NCBI GenBank assembly: GCA_015272395.1
Contig: JACYLQ010000048.1
Coordinates: forward strand, 62,001-126,000
From: Calothrix sp. C42_A2020_038
GTDB lineage: Bacteria; Cyanobacteriota; Cyanobacteriia; Cyanobacteriales; Nostocaceae
Direction: 5' to 3'
DNA length: 64,000 nt
The notes below the pieces were generated by a model that saw nothing but the letters and a program-made list of their open reading frames with translations, did not search any database and was not told the origin of the DNA. Below are positions 18,182-27,588 of the stretch, in pieces (position 1 is the stretch's first letter; the number at the start of each line of letters is the position of its first letter). A program made the translations under genes and the position numbers.

Positions 18182-20107
18182 ATGGAAGCATCGTTTGATA
18201 TCACCCTTCAGATGGTGATTGCTGTTATCGCTGGAATTGGCGCCCAGGTACTGGCTGCTTACCTAAGGGTACCGAGCATCGTATTTTTATTACTGTTCGG
18301 TATCTTACTCGGTTCGGATGCAATTGGCTTGTTGCACCCACATGTTCTGGGTATAGGTCTAGAAGTGATTGTCGGCTTGGCAACAGCAATAATTTTGTTT
18401 GAAGGTGGGCTAAATTTAGATTTGCGCGAGTTGGGTAAACTGTCTTTGACGTTGCAATTGCTTGTCACTTTGGGAACTTTGATTACCCTCTTAGGTGGAA
18501 CAGCAGCAGCTCATTGGCTAGGGGAATTCCCTTGGGCAATAGCGTTTCTGTACGCTTCTATTGTTGTAGTCACAGGACCAACAGTCATCAGTCCACTACT
18601 AAAGCAGATCAACGTTGACAGGCAAGTTGCCACGCTCTTAGAAGGTGAAGGCGTTCTGATTGACCCTGTTGGAGCAATTCTAGCTTTCGTTGTTCTCGAT
18701 ACGATTTTAGATGGCGAACCCGATCCGAAAATCGCGTTTATTGGTTTATTCGTGCGTTTAAGTATTGGTGCTTTGATTGGTGCCTTGGGTGGCTATTTGA
18801 TGAGCTTGATTTTCAAGCACGCAAATTTTCTGTCTTTTGAGCTAAAAAATCTCGTTATTCTAGCCGTTCTGTGGGGAATATTTGTTTTAGCACAAACGAT
18901 TCGTACCGAATCGGGAGTCATGACTACAGTTGTAGCTGGTGCAGTATTCGCCAATTCTTCCGTACCAGAAGAGCGTCTATTAAAACGATTTAAAGGACAA
19001 CTTACAATTCTCAGCGTATCGGTTTTATTTATTCTACTTGCAGCTGATTTGTCCTTGAAGAGTGTATTTGCCCTGGGTTGGGGTAGTTTATTCACAGTAT
19101 TGGTATTAATGTTCGTGGTGCGACCGATTAATATCCTTTTGTGTACCTGGAATAGTGACCTCAACTGGCGCCAAAAGGTTTTTTTAAGTTGGATCGCACC
19201 AAGAGGAATTGTTTGTGCTTCAGTAGCTTCGCTTTTTGCAATTTCTTTAACACAGCACGGTATCAGTGGTGGAGAAGCAATCAAAGCACTAGTTTTTCTG
19301 ACAATTATTACGACTGTGGTTTGCCAAGGATTAACCGCTGGATGGGTCGCAAACTTGCTACAAATTACTTCAAAAGAAGCGAAAGGAGCGGTTATTGTTG
19401 GTTGTAGTCCCCTCAGTTTACTAATTGCCCGTTTATTCCAACAACGAGGTGAAGAAATTGTAATGATTGACACAGACCCAGCCTCATGCCAAGCCGCTGA
19501 AGCTGAAAATTTAAAAGTAATTACTAGTAGTGCGCTTGATACTGGTGTATTAGAAGAAGCTGGTTTAAGTTCAGTTGGTACTTTCTTAGCAATGACCAAC
19601 AACGGTGAAGTTAATTATGTGTTAGCACAGCGCGCAGCAGAAGAATTTAATCCACCAAGGGTTTTAGCTGTTTTTCCACGTCCACCCCAGGCAAATGGTA
19701 GCGCCAAATCAAAATCCATTGTTAACCAAGCTTTTATTCCGGAACTTACAATCAAAAATTGGAACGAATATCTTAATGATGGACAAGTAAAGCTAGGAAA
19801 AACAACTTTGAACGAAGTCGATTTTTCCAGCCAACAAGCACATTTACAAGCATTAATCAGAACCGGAGAACTAGTTCCATTGTTGTTTGAACGTGATGAG
19901 AACTTACAGGTGATACCCGCAGCACAAGAATGGGAGATAGGTGACCGAATTATTTATTTATTGCACGATCCTCGACCAAATTTGCTAAAAAGATTGTCAG
20001 ATGCGAAGCAGCCTACTCGCTTAACACTCACAAATCTCCCAGAAGTTGAAGAAGTACCGCTTGCCAAGTTAGCTCAACTTTCGGCAACAAATGGAACTGT
20101 TGTTTAG
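18182..20107 (+). CDS. CPA1-type Na+/H+ antiporter with TrkA-N domain
   Basis: A 641-residue membrane protein. Residues 1-390 hold about 12 membrane helices of the NhaP/CPA1 type, with the transport-site region VVTGPTVISPLL and the acidic LEGEGVLIDPVGAI. After residue ~395 comes a cytosolic TrkA-N-like Rossmann domain (AVIVGCSPLSLLIARLF, EEIVMIDTDP) and then a RCK-C-like tail (ELVPLLFERDENLQVIP, WEIGDRIIYLL). It should exchange Na+ or K+ for protons, gated by a nucleotide. It resembles cyanobacterial NhaS antiporters with C-terminal regulatory domains; the exact paralog is not assigned. Confidence 0.9.
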   Translation: MEASFDITLQMVIAVIAGIGAQVLAAYLRVPSIVFLLLFGILLGSDAIGLLHPHVLGIGLEVIVGLATAIILFEGGLNLDLRELGKLSLTLQLLVTLGTLITLLGGTAAAHWLGEFPWAIAFLYASIVVVTGPTVISPLLKQINVDRQVATLLEGEGVLIDPVGAILAFVVLDTILDGEPDPKIAFIGLFVRLSIGALIGALGGYLMSLIFKHANFLSFELKNLVILAVLWGIFVLAQTIRTESGVMTTVVAGAVFANSSVPEERLLKRFKGQLTILSVSVLFILLAADLSLKSVFALGWGSLFTVLVLMFVVRPINILLCTWNSDLNWRQKVFLSWIAPRGIVCASVASLFAISLTQHGISGGEAIKALVFLTIITTVVCQGLTAGWVANLLQITSKEAKGAVIVGCSPLSLLIARLFQQRGEEIVMIDTDPASCQAAEAENLKVITSSALDTGVLEEAGLSSVGTFLAMTNNGEVNYVLAQRAAEEFNPPRVLAVFPRPPQANGSAKSKSIVNQAFIPELTIKNWNEYLNDGQVKLGKTTLNEVDFSSQQAHLQALIRTGELVPLLFERDENLQVIPAAQEWEIGDRIIYLLHDPRPNLLKRLSDAKQPTRLTLTNLPEVEEVPLAKLAQLSATNGTVV

Positions 20108-20162
20108 GTGTTCTATAATCGGTGCGTGATGTTAGTACATAATTACGCACCACACAAACGAT

Positions 20163-20819
20163 TTACCGCATTTGATAGGCACCCTTATTTTCAATACTTT
20201 GGAGATTCTCTTCTTGTGTTTGTTGAATATGCGCGTACATCTCTTTTTCTTGCCAAAGAACCCCAACTAAATGCGCGATCGCGAATATGAAAGACGCGAT
20301 TGAAACAATATAGCTATGTATGGTGTACAAGTGCTGGATAGTAACACTACTTATTGCACCTCCACCGGTTAAAATATCGCGCAACTGATTCCCGATAAAA
20401 GGTATTGACTCAATAGTTCCAAGCTCAATGCTAAACCGCCAATATCCCTCTTGACTCCAACTCAAAATTATTGCTGTCCAATCTAATCCAATAGCAGCAA
20501 GTGTAACCAAAATCCCACTTACCCAAGCAACTAACCAACTTTTACGAAATTGCCGGCTCAAAAACATGACTACGATTTGAAGCAGCCCGATGATAATCAT
20601 TCCATTACCAGCTACGCTGTGTGCTTTATGAAATAACCAGCCATATCCAATTTCTGTATCTATTTTAACCAGTGAATTATGAGCAGCACCCGCTCCAGGC
20701 TCATAGTAAAACGATAGTAAAATTCCTGTACTAGCTCCAATTAGAAACAAGGTAATAATTACTACTGACAGTAAAGTCGTAAATCGTCGTAAAATAATGT
20801 CAAACTTTGTCGTGTACAT
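20163..20819 (-). CDS. divergent cytochrome b6-like membrane protein
   Basis: A 218-residue protein with four membrane helices that aligns without gaps through long parts of cytochrome b6: SFYYEP, GWLFHKAHSVAG, GYWRFSIELG...IPFIGNQL and IQHLYTIHSY. Ligand H67 (b6 H86) and the pair H168/H183 with the b6-type spacing of 15 are kept, but the residue 14 after H67 is Gln81 where b6 has His100. The region matching the Cys that binds heme ci in b6 has no Cys. It ends convergently 56 bases from the antiporter. It cannot be PetB; its function is unknown, possibly a one-heme or altered electron carrier. Confidence 0.85.
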   Translation of the reverse strand: MYTTKFDIILRRFTTLLSVVIITLFLIGASTGILLSFYYEPGAGAAHNSLVKIDTEIGYGWLFHKAHSVAGNGMIIIGLLQIVVMFLSRQFRKSWLVAWVSGILVTLAAIGLDWTAIILSWSQEGYWRFSIELGTIESIPFIGNQLRDILTGGGAISSVTIQHLYTIHSYIVSIASFIFAIAHLVGVLWQEKEMYAHIQQTQEENLQSIENKGAYQMR

Positions 20820-21617
20820 AGCTAACGCATCCTTATTTTGGCAAAATGTGTATTTTTATTACAATTTTAGCTAACAAATGTTAAGGAAGGCTAGATAAGA
20901 AGGCCAAAATAAACAAAACATAAAGGATTTTGTGAAAAAAATTAAAAAATGTTAACTAAATTAAAAACTGTGCCCACTGGTTAAGTACTTGTGGTGAACC
21001 ATACCAAATACCTCAACTGCGTGGAGAGTGTAAAACTGCTTCGATGACAAAGCAAAGCATAAGCGGCGCCGCTTTCTAAATATCCTGGTACGATAATTGT
21101 TGGTAATGGCATTTTTGCTCATTGAGTGTAGGATGCCTAAATTGATATAAACGAGGCTGTGTGAATGTAATGCATCATGTATCAACATGTAGTACCATTT
21201 CTTGATGAAGATGCACTTTATTTCCGACCGTAGAGACATGACATGTCACGTCTCTAGAGAATTTATTTGGCGCAACTTCACATAGAATTGGTATAACGAC
21301 GTGATATTTTGCATTTATAAAATTTACGACAGATCTACGAAAATTATGTTGAAACCCATTTTATAGACTTTCGTCATGTATTTTGTCTATGCCAGTAAAG
21401 TTGGAATAAATTTTAGTTACAAATGTAATGTATGAATCAGAAATAAGTAGATATAATACACTTCTATAAAAAAATGAAGTAACGTTGAAGACTTGATACT
21501 TTTCCTGTTAAAGCTTCTAAAAAAGGAAGTTATGATTTGTAGAGGGATGGCATCAACTTCGGTATTTAGCTTTAAATGCTTTAAATAAAATTGCTAATCT
21601 ATATAAACCAAAGCTGA
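20820..21617. other. intergenic, about 800 bases
   Basis: Nothing coding is supported. A 92-codon minus-strand reading frame at 20961-21239 has an odd composition and runs into a palindromic repeat (21231-21256). The stretch beyond is AT-rich and precedes the proline-rich gene. Confidence 0.45.
21231..21256. repeat. TAGAGAC palindrome repeat
   Basis: TAGAGAC-A-TGACA / TGTCA-C-GTCTCTA is a 26-base near-perfect palindrome with one mismatch pair, a relative of the hairpins at 8671 and 34189. Confidence 0.65.
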
Positions 21618-23459
21618 GTGAGCGAAACTGCTATGTCTTACGCATCCTTTCTAAAAAATGTGCCAGAAATACTAAGCCAGCCAACGGGGATTGCTGCGTT
21701 AGCTTCGCTTGGCATCCACGGTGCTATCGCTTTTATATTACCGTTAATGCCAGTTGAATCGGCTAAAACCAATAAGCAAGCAACTACGGCGACAAAGCCA
21801 ATTGGTTTGTCAGAATTAAGCAACAATGAGCAAAGTCGCATCCCCCAGAAAGCACCTACGAATAATCCACTTGGTATCCAATCGCAACTTCCACCTTTGC
21901 CAGGTGAAATTCCAGCGCTACCCACACAGCAGCAACTTCCTCTGGATCTTCCAAATACAACAACAGGACTACCTCCCTTACCTCCCAGTGGTTCTACCAG
22001 TACAGCGTTCCCACCGTTAGCTAAAGCTACTGGTCTCAGCATTGCAGGACTGCCCAAAGGAACTCCGCTACAAAGATTTAACCGTCAAGACTTAAATATT
22101 GACACTTCTAAATACGCCTCACCTCCAAATATTAGTTCAAGAGTACCAGCAATTCCTTCACAGCCTTCTGGTAATTACCGTAGTGATATGGCATATGGAC
22201 AGCCTCGACCATTGCCACGCGATACAAGACTACCAAATTTGGAAAGTGCAGCGCCAACGAATTTACCAGTTTATCCACCAGCATTGCCAACGGGAGATAT
22301 GGCGCCCCCACCAGTTGATAATACAAATGTAGTAGAATCAGGAACTAATAATAATGTAGTTCAACCCGATCAGTATATCGCGCCAGTTGATAGAAACCCA
22401 ACAGCAAGTGGTGGAGAATTGACTATTGCAGCATCCCCACTTCCTACTTTCCAGCCACAATCTGGTGGTATGTTAGATAGCGTTAATAAACCTAGTAGCG
22501 CTGTACAACCTGATCTAAAAGCAGGTGTTAATACAAATGCACCTAGTGGCATACAAGGTAATTTGCAAGCAGGTGTTAATGCTCCGATTAATACACCACC
22601 AGCAAACGCGAACAATCAACAAACCGTTAGCCAACCTATTACTCTTGCCAAGATTTTTGAAGATTTCAAGAAAGATTATCCACAAGGGCAACTTCGGGCG
22701 CCAATTAATTTGACAATGGATAAAACTAAGCTTGAAAATGATGTTAATGTTTCGCTAACAATGGATCGGGAAGGAAAAATTGCTGACTTCAAACTTTTGG
22801 GTGATGCAGGGAAATTCCCATTTGACAAGCAGCAAGCAATCCGGGAGCGTTTACAGGAGTATTTTAGGGAAAATCCAACTTCGACAAATGGTAAAGGTGC
22901 GCTTTTCAGCTTCAGAATCTCACCTGCAAACATAGGTTCAACCCAAGCGTCGGAACAAAAATCTCCAAATACATCCAAAACACCAACAGATATATTTAAT
23001 CGTTTATCTGGTAAAGAACCAAATCTGAATCAACCGGTAACGTTACCATCGGTTAATAATCCTTCTGTTACTAACCCAAATTTTAGCAAACCAAATAGTA
23101 CTGTTAGTAATACAAATTCCACTCCAACTCCTGTATTACCTCCAGCGCTACCCGGGCCACTAAAACCAGCAGTTAGAGACTTACCTCAAGGTAGTTCAAC
23201 ATTACCAAAGTTGCCGATAAATAAACAGCCAACCGAAGCTAACGAATTACCTAGAACACTTCGCAATGTTCAACCAGCACCGAAAGTGGCGCCAACCTCA
23301 CCAAGCAGTGAGTCGCAAACTACTAGAATATCTCCAACAGCAGAAACGCAAAGAAGTGTTTTGGTGAACAAGCTCCGACAGTCTTCAAATTCGGATAGTG
23401 AGTTGTCTGTAATCGAGAAGTTGCGTAAAGTCAAAGAACAGCGCGAAGCTAACCAATAA
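21618..23459 (+). CDS. proline-rich membrane-anchored protein, TonB-like
   Basis: A 613-residue protein beginning at GTG (or Met6). One N-terminal membrane segment (GIAALASLGIHGAIAFILPLM) is followed by about 280 residues very rich in Pro, Asn, Gln and Thr. A globular domain then lies at about 335-435 (FEDFKKDYPQGQLRAPINLT, VNVSLTMDREGKIADFKLLG, LQEYFREN), and another low-complexity tail ends in a charged helix. One anchor, a long Pro-rich arm and a small folded domain suggest a TonB-like or envelope-spanning protein, but the C-terminal domain is not a clear TonB match. Confidence 0.6.
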   Translation: MSETAMSYASFLKNVPEILSQPTGIAALASLGIHGAIAFILPLMPVESAKTNKQATTATKPIGLSELSNNEQSRIPQKAPTNNPLGIQSQLPPLPGEIPALPTQQQLPLDLPNTTTGLPPLPPSGSTSTAFPPLAKATGLSIAGLPKGTPLQRFNRQDLNIDTSKYASPPNISSRVPAIPSQPSGNYRSDMAYGQPRPLPRDTRLPNLESAAPTNLPVYPPALPTGDMAPPPVDNTNVVESGTNNNVVQPDQYIAPVDRNPTASGGELTIAASPLPTFQPQSGGMLDSVNKPSSAVQPDLKAGVNTNAPSGIQGNLQAGVNAPINTPPANANNQQTVSQPITLAKIFEDFKKDYPQGQLRAPINLTMDKTKLENDVNVSLTMDREGKIADFKLLGDAGKFPFDKQQAIRERLQEYFRENPTSTNGKGALFSFRISPANIGSTQASEQKSPNTSKTPTDIFNRLSGKEPNLNQPVTLPSVNNPSVTNPNFSKPNSTVSNTNSTPTPVLPPALPGPLKPAVRDLPQGSSTLPKLPINKQPTEANELPRTLRNVQPAPKVAPTSPSSESQTTRISPTAETQRSVLVNKLRQSSNSDSELSVIEKLRKVKEQREANQ

Positions 23460-23484
23460 GTTAAGACAGGTCAAACTTTCACAG

Positions 23485-23509
23485 AGACGCAGTTTGTTTT
23501 ACTGCGTCT
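23485..23509 (+). terminator. hairpin terminator
   Basis: Perfect 9-bp arms AGACGCAGT / ACTGCGTCT have a 7-base loop and lie 25 bases after the stop of the proline-rich gene. It also sits about 30 bases beyond the stop of the convergent cytochrome c6 gene, so it may serve both. Confidence 0.7.
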
Positions 23510-23538
23510 TTGAAATGAAGCTGAATAAAACTGAAATA

Positions 23539-23895
23539 TTATGATTTTTCAGACCAACCTTGTTCAGCTTTTTGAAATGTATAAGCCGCTACTTCCAGAA
23601 TTTCTTGCTCTCTTAATTTATTTTTAAAAGCTGGCATAGCACTTTTACCGTTTTTAACTTGATGAATAATTGCCTGGATTGAATCATTGTTATAATTCTC
23701 CAAGTATTCAGACAAAGCCTCTTTATATAAAGTTTTGTTAGCTATTAATATATTGCCGCCACCCGGATGACAGGAAGAACAGTTATTTGCAAAAATTTTA
23801 GCTCCATTAGAAATATCGGCAGCGAATGCGAAGTCTAAAAAAAAGCCCCATAGCATTACTGCCATTAGCACTGTAAAAATAATTTTCAATATCAA
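23539..23895 (-). CDS. petJ: cytochrome c6-like protein
   Basis: A 118-residue class I c-type cytochrome. The signal peptide (IIFTVLMAVMLWGFFLDFAFA) leads to a mature protein of about 90 residues starting near ADISNGAKIFANNC. The heme site is CSSCH, the axial Met is in SAMPAF, and the C-terminal helix is ILEVAAYTFQKAEQGW. Cytochrome c6 carries electrons in the thylakoid lumen from b6f to photosystem I and substitutes for plastocyanin when copper is scarce. The neighbouring plastocyanin gene supports the assignment. Paralogs exist in many strains, so the petJ symbol is likely rather than certain. Confidence 0.85.
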   Translation of the reverse strand: MILKIIFTVLMAVMLWGFFLDFAFAADISNGAKIFANNCSSCHPGGGNILIANKTLYKEALSEYLENYNNDSIQAIIHQVKNGKSAMPAFKNKLREQEILEVAAYTFQKAEQGWSEKS

Positions 23896-24167
23896 TCTCC
23901 TCGCTAATTAGCCCTAACAAGTCTCGGTATTACCCACTTGTAACCATTTTAGAATTGCAGCATCACTTTGCGGGAGTAGCATCCAACATTTAGCAAAAAT
24001 GAATCTAAAAATGAATTAATTATATTTTAGGTGGCAATTTTATTTGCGTTATGCTATACAAATCAAAATTGTATAACCACAATACAAATAAGCTCACCAC
24101 CTAAGTATATTATTTTGCTTTTCCAACTTAAAACAAGCAAATTAGAGAAAGGAAAATATTAGCAATA

Positions 24168-24587
24168 CTATCCTTGGATAGTAATTTTACCAACCATACC
24201 AGCACCACGGTGAGGTTCACAATAAAAAGTGTAATCACCAGCAGGAGCATCAGCAGGGAAAGTTGTTTCCACTGATTGTCCTGGATTCATCATTAATTTT
24301 TTGTGGGATAATGCTTTTGCGAAATCAGCGCTTTTTGCGGCATTTTTACTTGTGTCGAACACAACGTTATGGGGGGGTACTTTGTTGTTGACCCATTTGA
24401 TGGTGTCACCAGGTTTAATTGTCAGCTTCGACGGTTCAAAGGCCAGCATTCCTTTGTCATTACCTAGCTTAACCGTATAAGTTTCAGCCGAAGCGCCTGG
24501 TGCAAAAACAAAGAAGCTGCTTACAACTAAAAATAATGTTACTACAGCTAAACTAAAGCGTCGCAAAGTAGCTGCTATCGACTTCAT
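24168..24587 (-). CDS. petE: plastocyanin
   Basis: A 139-residue precursor with a signal peptide ending FAPGASA and a mature protein AETYTVKLGNDKGMLAFEPS. The copper ligands are clear: His in VPPHNVVF, then Cys, His and Met in FYCEPHRGAGMVGK. It moves electrons in the lumen from cytochrome f to photosystem I. TAGGAGAAAG gives a strong ribosome site. A perfect 8-bp inverted repeat about 50 bases upstream of the ATG is a candidate operator. It lies between cytochrome c6 and cytochrome c550, each with its own spacer. Confidence 0.97.
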   Translation of the reverse strand: MKSIAATLRRFSLAVVTLFLVVSSFFVFAPGASAETYTVKLGNDKGMLAFEPSKLTIKPGDTIKWVNNKVPPHNVVFDTSKNAAKSADFAKALSHKKLMMNPGQSVETTFPADAPAGDYTFYCEPHRGAGMVGKITIQG

Positions 24588-24638
24588 GACTTTCTCCTAA
24601 CAAGTTATTTCGTTTACTTTTCTTATTTTACGCCGAAA

Positions 24639-24655
24639 TATGACAGTCTGTCATA
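24639..24655. promoter_or_regulatory. palindrome in the petE promoter region
   Basis: TATGACAG-T-CTGTCATA is a perfect 8-bp inverted repeat around one base, 52 bases upstream of the petE start codon. Copper-dependent repression of petE by the BlaI/CopY-type repressor PetR is known in cyanobacteria, and such repressors bind short palindromes of this general build (GACA-N3-TGTC). That this is the PetR site is inference. Confidence 0.45.
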
Positions 24656-24743
24656 GATTCTTTTTTTTATTTTTTGTTGATTTAAATTGAATTGATTTTG
24701 GGACAATGCTATTATCGACTACTGTCTATAATAAATAGAAAAA

Positions 24744-24778
24744 CAGGGGCGCCTTTAGAAGAAACCTTCAAACCCCTG
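24744..24778 (-). terminator. rho-independent terminator of psbV
   Basis: On the minus strand the stem CAGGGG / CCCCTG is followed by TTTTTCTATT. It lies about 75 bases after the psbV stop codon. Confidence 0.75.
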
Positions 24779-24853
24779 CTGTGATATATATGTACTCATC
24801 CTAGATCGAAACAAAGTATCCAGTGTTAAATACTGGCTGCTCGTACATAGTAA

Positions 24854-25345
24854 TTAGTAGTAAATTTTGCCACCACCCCACTGTGAACCAACAATCTTGG
24901 GTTGGAGGAGGATGTATCCAGCAATAGCTTCCAAGTCCTTGTCAGTCAGGTTTCGCATTTCGGTAAAAATATCAGCACTCTTAGTACTGGGGTGTAATTC
25001 GGAAATTTCCTCTTCCCCATCGTAAGTAGTGGGGTTCTTCATATAATCCACCAGTCCAGCAATGTTATTACGGTTGGGTGTTGCTCCAGCCAAAGCTTCT
25101 GGCTCTAAACCCACGTTCTGGTTAGTTTTAGTAACACCACCAGCATGACATTGGGCACAAGCGTACTGAAATAGACGTTTGCCTTCTTTTATTTGTTTAA
25201 GACTGAGAACTGTAGTATCGCCTGAATCATTGGCGGCTACGGTGCGAACTTCTTTAGATAATTCCACCGCACTTGCACTACTGATTACAAATTGGAACAT
25301 TAGCAACACAGTTGCTACAAATATGCCAATAAATTTTTTTAACAT
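24854..25345 (-). CDS. psbV: cytochrome c550, extrinsic photosystem II subunit
   Basis: A 163-residue precursor. The signal peptide (IFVATVLLMFQFVISSASA) is followed by mature VELSKEVRTVAANDSG. The heme is bound at CAQCHAGG and the second axial His is in ISELHPSTKSAD. The end QWGGGKIYY is diagnostic for PsbV. It sits on the lumenal face of photosystem II and stabilises the Mn4Ca cluster. It is followed by its own terminator and then petE; I recall psbV and petE lying together in other Nostocales. Confidence 0.97.
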   Translation of the reverse strand: MLKKFIGIFVATVLLMFQFVISSASAVELSKEVRTVAANDSGDTTVLSLKQIKEGKRLFQYACAQCHAGGVTKTNQNVGLEPEALAGATPNRNNIAGLVDYMKNPTTYDGEEEISELHPSTKSADIFTEMRNLTDKDLEAIAGYILLQPKIVGSQWGGGKIYY

Positions 25346-25545
25346 CTTTCCCCTTAAAGATTTTGATGCTCAACACAGCTAAGTAATGTGGTTTGCTCAA
25401 TCTCAATCAAGCCAGTAGCTTTGCTTTCGAGATTGAGCTGCTGTAAATACAAATATCATGTTCGGGGCGCAAATGGTTGCCTAAACTACAGATTAGAGCA
25501 GGGAAAGTTAGTTCTTTTGCTCCCTCTACTCCCTTTGCTTTATTC

Positions 25546-26388
25546 CTAGCCCTTTCCGCCTGTAAATGTGACACCTTGGATAAAGTAGCGATTGAAAAAG
25601 GCGTAAATACATAATGCGGGTAAAGTGAATATCATTGATGCTGCCATGATATAGTTCCAGTAACTGATATACTGACCTTTGAAGGTATTTAAACCTAGTG
25701 GTAGTGTAAACATTTCTGGGTTGAACAAAATCACTACGGGCAGTAAAAAGTTGTTCCAGCTACCCATAAATACGAATATTGTTTGTGCTGCTAGTGCTGG
25801 TTTGGCAAGTGGTAAGACTATTTCTCGAAAAATACCAAATTGAGTTAAGCCATCAAGGGCGCCAGCTTCTTCGAGTTCTTTAGGAAAATTAACAAAGAAC
25901 TGCCGCATCATAAAGATAAATGTAGCATTGACCATACTGGGAACTATCATTCCTTGATAAGAATTCAACCATCCAATTGCTTTTAATATTAAAAAAGTTG
26001 GAATCAAGGTAATTTGTGCAGGTACCGCTAGCACTGCTAAAATGAGTAAAAACCAAAAGCGTTTACCTGTAAATTGTAATCTTGCTAATGCGTACCCTGC
26101 CATTGTGTTAAATAACAGGTTTAAAATGGTAACGCTGAGAGCTATAAATACACTATTAAGCAGCCAGCGGAAAAATAAAGGTTCTTGGAAGAATATTTGT
26201 TTATAATTATCAAGGGTAAAGTTTCTAGGAAAGAAATTTGTTTCACCGCTACTAATTTCTGCCAGTGTCTTAAACGAGGCAGAAAGTGCCCACAAAAAGG
26301 GTATCAGTGTAATAACTGCGTAGAGCGTGAGCAGTCCGTATAAAAGTATTTTCCAAATCGAAACCTTTTGATTATTCATAGCCCACAT
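25546..26388 (-). CDS. carbohydrate ABC transporter permease (MalG type)
   Basis: A 280-residue inner-membrane protein with six membrane helices and the EAA loop EEAGALDGLTQFGIFREIV followed by LPLAKPAL. Its start lies 36 bases after the stop of the MalF-type permease, so the two form an operon and should pair as a heterodimer. No ATPase gene is nearby; sugar importers of this family often share a MsmK/UgpC-type ATPase encoded elsewhere. The substrate is not evident. Confidence 0.92.
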   Translation of the reverse strand: MWAMNNQKVSIWKILLYGLLTLYAVITLIPFLWALSASFKTLAEISSGETNFFPRNFTLDNYKQIFFQEPLFFRWLLNSVFIALSVTILNLLFNTMAGYALARLQFTGKRFWFLLILAVLAVPAQITLIPTFLILKAIGWLNSYQGMIVPSMVNATFIFMMRQFFVNFPKELEEAGALDGLTQFGIFREIVLPLAKPALAAQTIFVFMGSWNNFLLPVVILFNPEMFTLPLGLNTFKGQYISYWNYIMAASMIFTLPALCIYAFFNRYFIQGVTFTGGKG

Positions 26389-26424
26389 ATCGATTAGTAA
26401 ATTAAAAAAAATTAAAAATTAATT

Positions 26425-27330
26425 TTAGACTTTTTCTCCGAAGAAGGTGCGTTGAATTAGAGTAGTAATAATAATAAATATGGCAAGTAGGAATGCGATA
26501 GCGGCGCCGTAACCCATTTGTAAGTAACGAAACACGGATTGATAGACGAGTAAAACAACGGTGAGTGTCGCGTTATTAGGTCCTCCAGTTCCATTTGAGA
26601 AAATATAAGATTGGTCAAATAATTGAAACGTACCAATTACTCCCATTGCTAAGACAAAAAATGTTACCGGACGAAGAATAGGAACTGTAATGTTGATAAA
26701 CTTTTGCCACTCATTTGCACCATCTATTTCGGCAGCTTCGTACAGTGATTGAGGTATATCTTGCAGTGCTGCTAAATAAATCACCATAAAAAATGGCGCC
26801 GTTGACCAAATGTTCATTAGCATAATACCCTTGAGTGCAACTGCGGGGTCGCCTAACCAGTTGTAAGTCGGTAGTCCAAAAAATGCTAATAAATCATTCA
26901 ACAAGCCGTTGGTATTGTATATCCACATGAAAATTAGCGTTAACACAGCAGAAGAAGTAACAGTAGGTAAGAAATAAAGGATTCGCCACCAATTTTTTCC
27001 GTGAATGCCTGAATTCAGTGTTACTGCTAGGATTAGAGCCAAAATTGTTTGTGAAGGCACTACAATTGCTACATATTCCAACGTGTTTCGTAATGCAATC
27101 CATACTCTTTCATCAGTAGCTAAATTTGCAAAATTCTCTAAACCTACAAATCGGTATTCAATACCTCCTAGTAGTCGAACTTTATGCAACGACAAAAAAA
27201 CAGCATAGAGAATAGGTAATACAACGAAAACCCCCAAAACTACAATTGTTGGCGCCATGAATATATACCCAGCCAGGTTTTCCGAAACATACCATCTGGT
27301 GTTTCTACGCTGTCTTCTTAATCCCAACAC
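26425..27330 (-). CDS. carbohydrate ABC transporter permease (MalF/UgpA type)
   Basis: A 301-residue permease with six helices and the EAA loop YEAAEIDGANEWQKFINIT followed by VPILRP. The cytosolic start LGLRRQRRNTRWYVSENL precedes the first helix. It is the first gene of the permease pair. The likely binding protein (29025-30302) is on the same strand but is separated from it by an oppositely oriented MFS gene. Confidence 0.92.
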   Translation of the reverse strand: MLGLRRQRRNTRWYVSENLAGYIFMAPTIVVLGVFVVLPILYAVFLSLHKVRLLGGIEYRFVGLENFANLATDERVWIALRNTLEYVAIVVPSQTILALILAVTLNSGIHGKNWWRILYFLPTVTSSAVLTLIFMWIYNTNGLLNDLLAFFGLPTYNWLGDPAVALKGIMLMNIWSTAPFFMVIYLAALQDIPQSLYEAAEIDGANEWQKFINITVPILRPVTFFVLAMGVIGTFQLFDQSYIFSNGTGGPNNATLTVVLLVYQSVFRYLQMGYGAAIAFLLAIFIIITTLIQRTFFGEKV

Positions 27331-27588
27331 TACATAGCCTCCGCTCTATTGCACACCTTATTATTCTGATTAACAGTAATGTATAATTTTCCATTTTACT
27401 TCTTTAGATAGAAGATTTTTGTTTAATAAAATAAATGGATTAATTTTCTTAAGCTATTGATAACTTTAAGTATAAAATATATGTCGTATCTAAAATTACA
27501 CATAGTTGTAATATTAATTTTTTATACTAGTATTGTTTAGTGACGCTTCAAGATTTATTCGTCAATAGCAATACTTTTTAACTAATTC

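Noticed and set aside
18793-19602. 269-codon minus-strand ORF inside the antiporter gene
   Set aside because: Shadow of the plus-strand membrane protein; its Ser/Thr/Lys-rich translation has no domain.
20163-20819. Annotation as petB (cytochrome b6)
   Set aside because: One heme ligand and the heme ci cysteine are missing, the N-terminus differs, and no petD follows.
20961-21239. 92-codon minus-strand ORF
   Set aside because: Odd composition, ends within a palindromic repeat, no ribosome site and no family resemblance.
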